A stretch of DNA of 20,614 nt from Intoshia linei (Eukaryota > Orthonectida > Rhopaluridae). Made by a program: the position numbers and the translations under genes. The notes below the pieces were generated by a model. That model was not told where the DNA came from. It worked only from the letters and a program-made list of their open reading frames with translations, and searched no databases. The DNA lies in the NCBI GenBank assembly GCA_001642005.1, contig LWCA01000572.1:1-20614 (forward strand), written 5' to 3'. Shown in pieces: positions 19,386 to 20,614 of this stretch (the first letter of the stretch is position 1; the number at the start of each line of letters is the position of its first letter).

Positions 19386-20395
19386 ATAAGGATAGATTAA
19401 TGATGGATAGAAAAAAAATGAATGAATTTTACACTATTCTTAATAATCTTAAGATAATTATGGAAACTGATAAATCCAAGTTTCCAGAGTTGGATATTAT
19501 TATTGAACAGTATGGAAAGGTACATTGACTGTAACATTATTATACAGTTTAAACAAATCCTTGTGATCTCGACAGTATATGGATACTTTTTGAGTATACA
19601 AAATTTGGTTTTCATGCAATTTAATATTATAATCATTGTGGCTCTAGAAATGGGCCATTGTTAAAAAAATTATTGTCAAGTTTCACCGAATTTGTTGGAA
19701 AGAACTCCGACGAAGATTCTACCCGACCGGTCTGTTTTTGAGAAAATTATCGCAAAATTTGTTTGAAATAATATTAATATCAAATTTTAATAATAGATAA
19801 ATCTTTTTATATTTTCCGGAAGATATTTTGACGAGTTCAACTAATACATATAAGAAAATGCGTAAAAAGTCAACAATAATGTTGGTGCATTGGATTAGGT
19901 TGCAGCTTGCAAAGTATTTTCTCGACTTGTGTGTTTTCTTACATTATATGGAAATAAAAAATATAGTATCAAAAGTGAACAACCTGATCCCATATAATTT
20001 ACATTGTTCACGAGTCACATATAGCGGATTACCTTTATAATCTAAAAATATTGCTAGATTATGTTCAACTCTATGGCAATCCAGGTACAAACTTACGTAG
20101 ACGAAGAATCTGTTGCAACTGGAATTTATTTGGGGTAAAATTAACATTAACTTTTAAGTTTTTTTAATTATTTGATTTTACCAACAATGAATAATTAAAT
20201 TATAACAAATTAGCTAATAATTATTTTTATGCTTTTGTTTATTTACATGTTTGTTAATTTATGTGGATATTTGATAATTAGTTATTTATTAGATTATCCA
20301 AATTAAATCACAGTTGTAAATTCAATGTTACTCCTTTATTTGATGGTAAAAAACTTGATTTATATGCATCAGTTCCAATTAAAAAAGGTGAAGAG
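19386..20395 (+). CDS. SMYD-family SET-domain methyltransferase, partial gene (three visible exons)
   Basis: Exons: 19386-19519, 20058-20134, 20293-20395, joined by GT-AG introns of 538 and 158 nt with matching phases (0 and 2). They encode KMNEFYTILNN...FPELDIIIEQYGK, then IMFNSMAIQ...EESVATGIYLG, then LSKLNHSCKFNVTPLFDGKK ending ASVPIKKGEE. GIYLGLSKLNHSC and the later KKGEE are the C-terminal part of a split SET domain as in SMYD proteins: NHSC is the conserved cofactor/pseudoknot motif, and GEE precedes the ISY/TxxY strand. SMYD enzymes methylate lysines of histones and other proteins. The 5' part (N-terminal SET half and MYND zinc finger) and the post-SET region are not visible. After the donor at 20396 no next exon is found before the window edge. 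The start exon may extend upstream under a different junction; an earlier exon is probably masked by or beyond Helitron copies B-D. Confidence 0.75.
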
Positions 20396-20447
20396 GTTTA
20401 TAATTTATTCAATTAATAATTATAAGTCTTATATAAATGTGTAAGTT

Positions 20448-20510
20448 ATATATAGCCATATAGTTATTACCATATAGTTGCATATGTATATTACATATGG
20501 CTATATAAAT
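20448..20510. repeat. AT-rich inverted repeat
   Basis: TATATAGCCATAT on the left (about 20450-20462) and ATATGGCTATATA on the right (about 20496-20508) are perfect 13-bp inverted copies around a 33-bp loop that itself repeats CATATAG. It lies in the presumed next SMYD intron. It may be a small hairpin or the core of a MITE. Confidence 0.7.
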
Positions 20511-20614
20511 ATAGCACATAGTTATTATGGTAAGCTACAATGGATCTACATTTCGTAGAATCTAATGTAAATTCTGACGTTTATACAAATATATTGTGTA
20601 AATCCTATATGCCG

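Noticed and set aside
19944-20147. 67-codon minus-strand frame containing NLAIFLDYKGNPLYVT
   Set aside because: It looks protein-like but overlaps the plus-strand SMYD exon 20058-20134, which has phase-matched junctions and family motifs. Treated as a shadow.

Overview
This is a very AT-rich window (roughly three quarters A+T or more, judged by eye) of animal nuclear DNA. Arthropod affinity is likely but not proven. Support comes from spliced genes with GT-AG introns, a SMYD-type SET gene, and a dense mixture of hAT, pogo/Tigger-like, piggyBac-like and Helitron-like transposon debris of the kind common in insects. No bacterial features, tRNA, rRNA or CRISPR were seen.

Layout. 1-3814: transposon debris, comprising a three-arm fold-back repeat (776-1300), a frameshifted fragment of a mobile-element-associated protein family (1791-2167), and a 3' Helitron-like copy (2790-3414). 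3815-4871: a hAT element with a perfect 8-bp target duplication, carrying a transposase C-terminal remnant and a second, younger hAT MITE nested inside it, also with a perfect duplication. 4996-16622: three genes in a row on the minus strand. In transcription order they are a Lines (LINS1)-like gene, then L-2-hydroxyglutarate dehydrogenase (L2HGDH, complete, 10 exons, 415 aa), then an unrecognised 151-aa two-exon gene. 16623-19270: three Helitron-like copies in direct orientation. 19386 to the right edge: part of a plus-strand SMYD-family methyltransferase gene, running off the window.

The most interesting points are these. (1) Seven introns in L2HGDH and the Lines-like gene are only 32-43 nt long, close to the lower limit for animal splicing, while other introns of the same genes reach 1.3-4.3 kb because transposons have landed in them. 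(2) The three minus-strand genes are separated by only 77 and 158 bp although the surroundings are loose and transposon-rich, so shared or polycistronic transcription is worth testing. (3) The Lines-like gene has two in-frame TAA codons in its second exon, so it is either decaying or uses an unmodelled 156-nt intron. (4) L2HGDH begins directly at its FAD-binding fold, with no room for the usual mitochondrial presequence.

Exon structures were derived by hand from reading frame, GT-AG boundaries and phase agreement. No alignment or database search was run, and family names come from recognised motifs.
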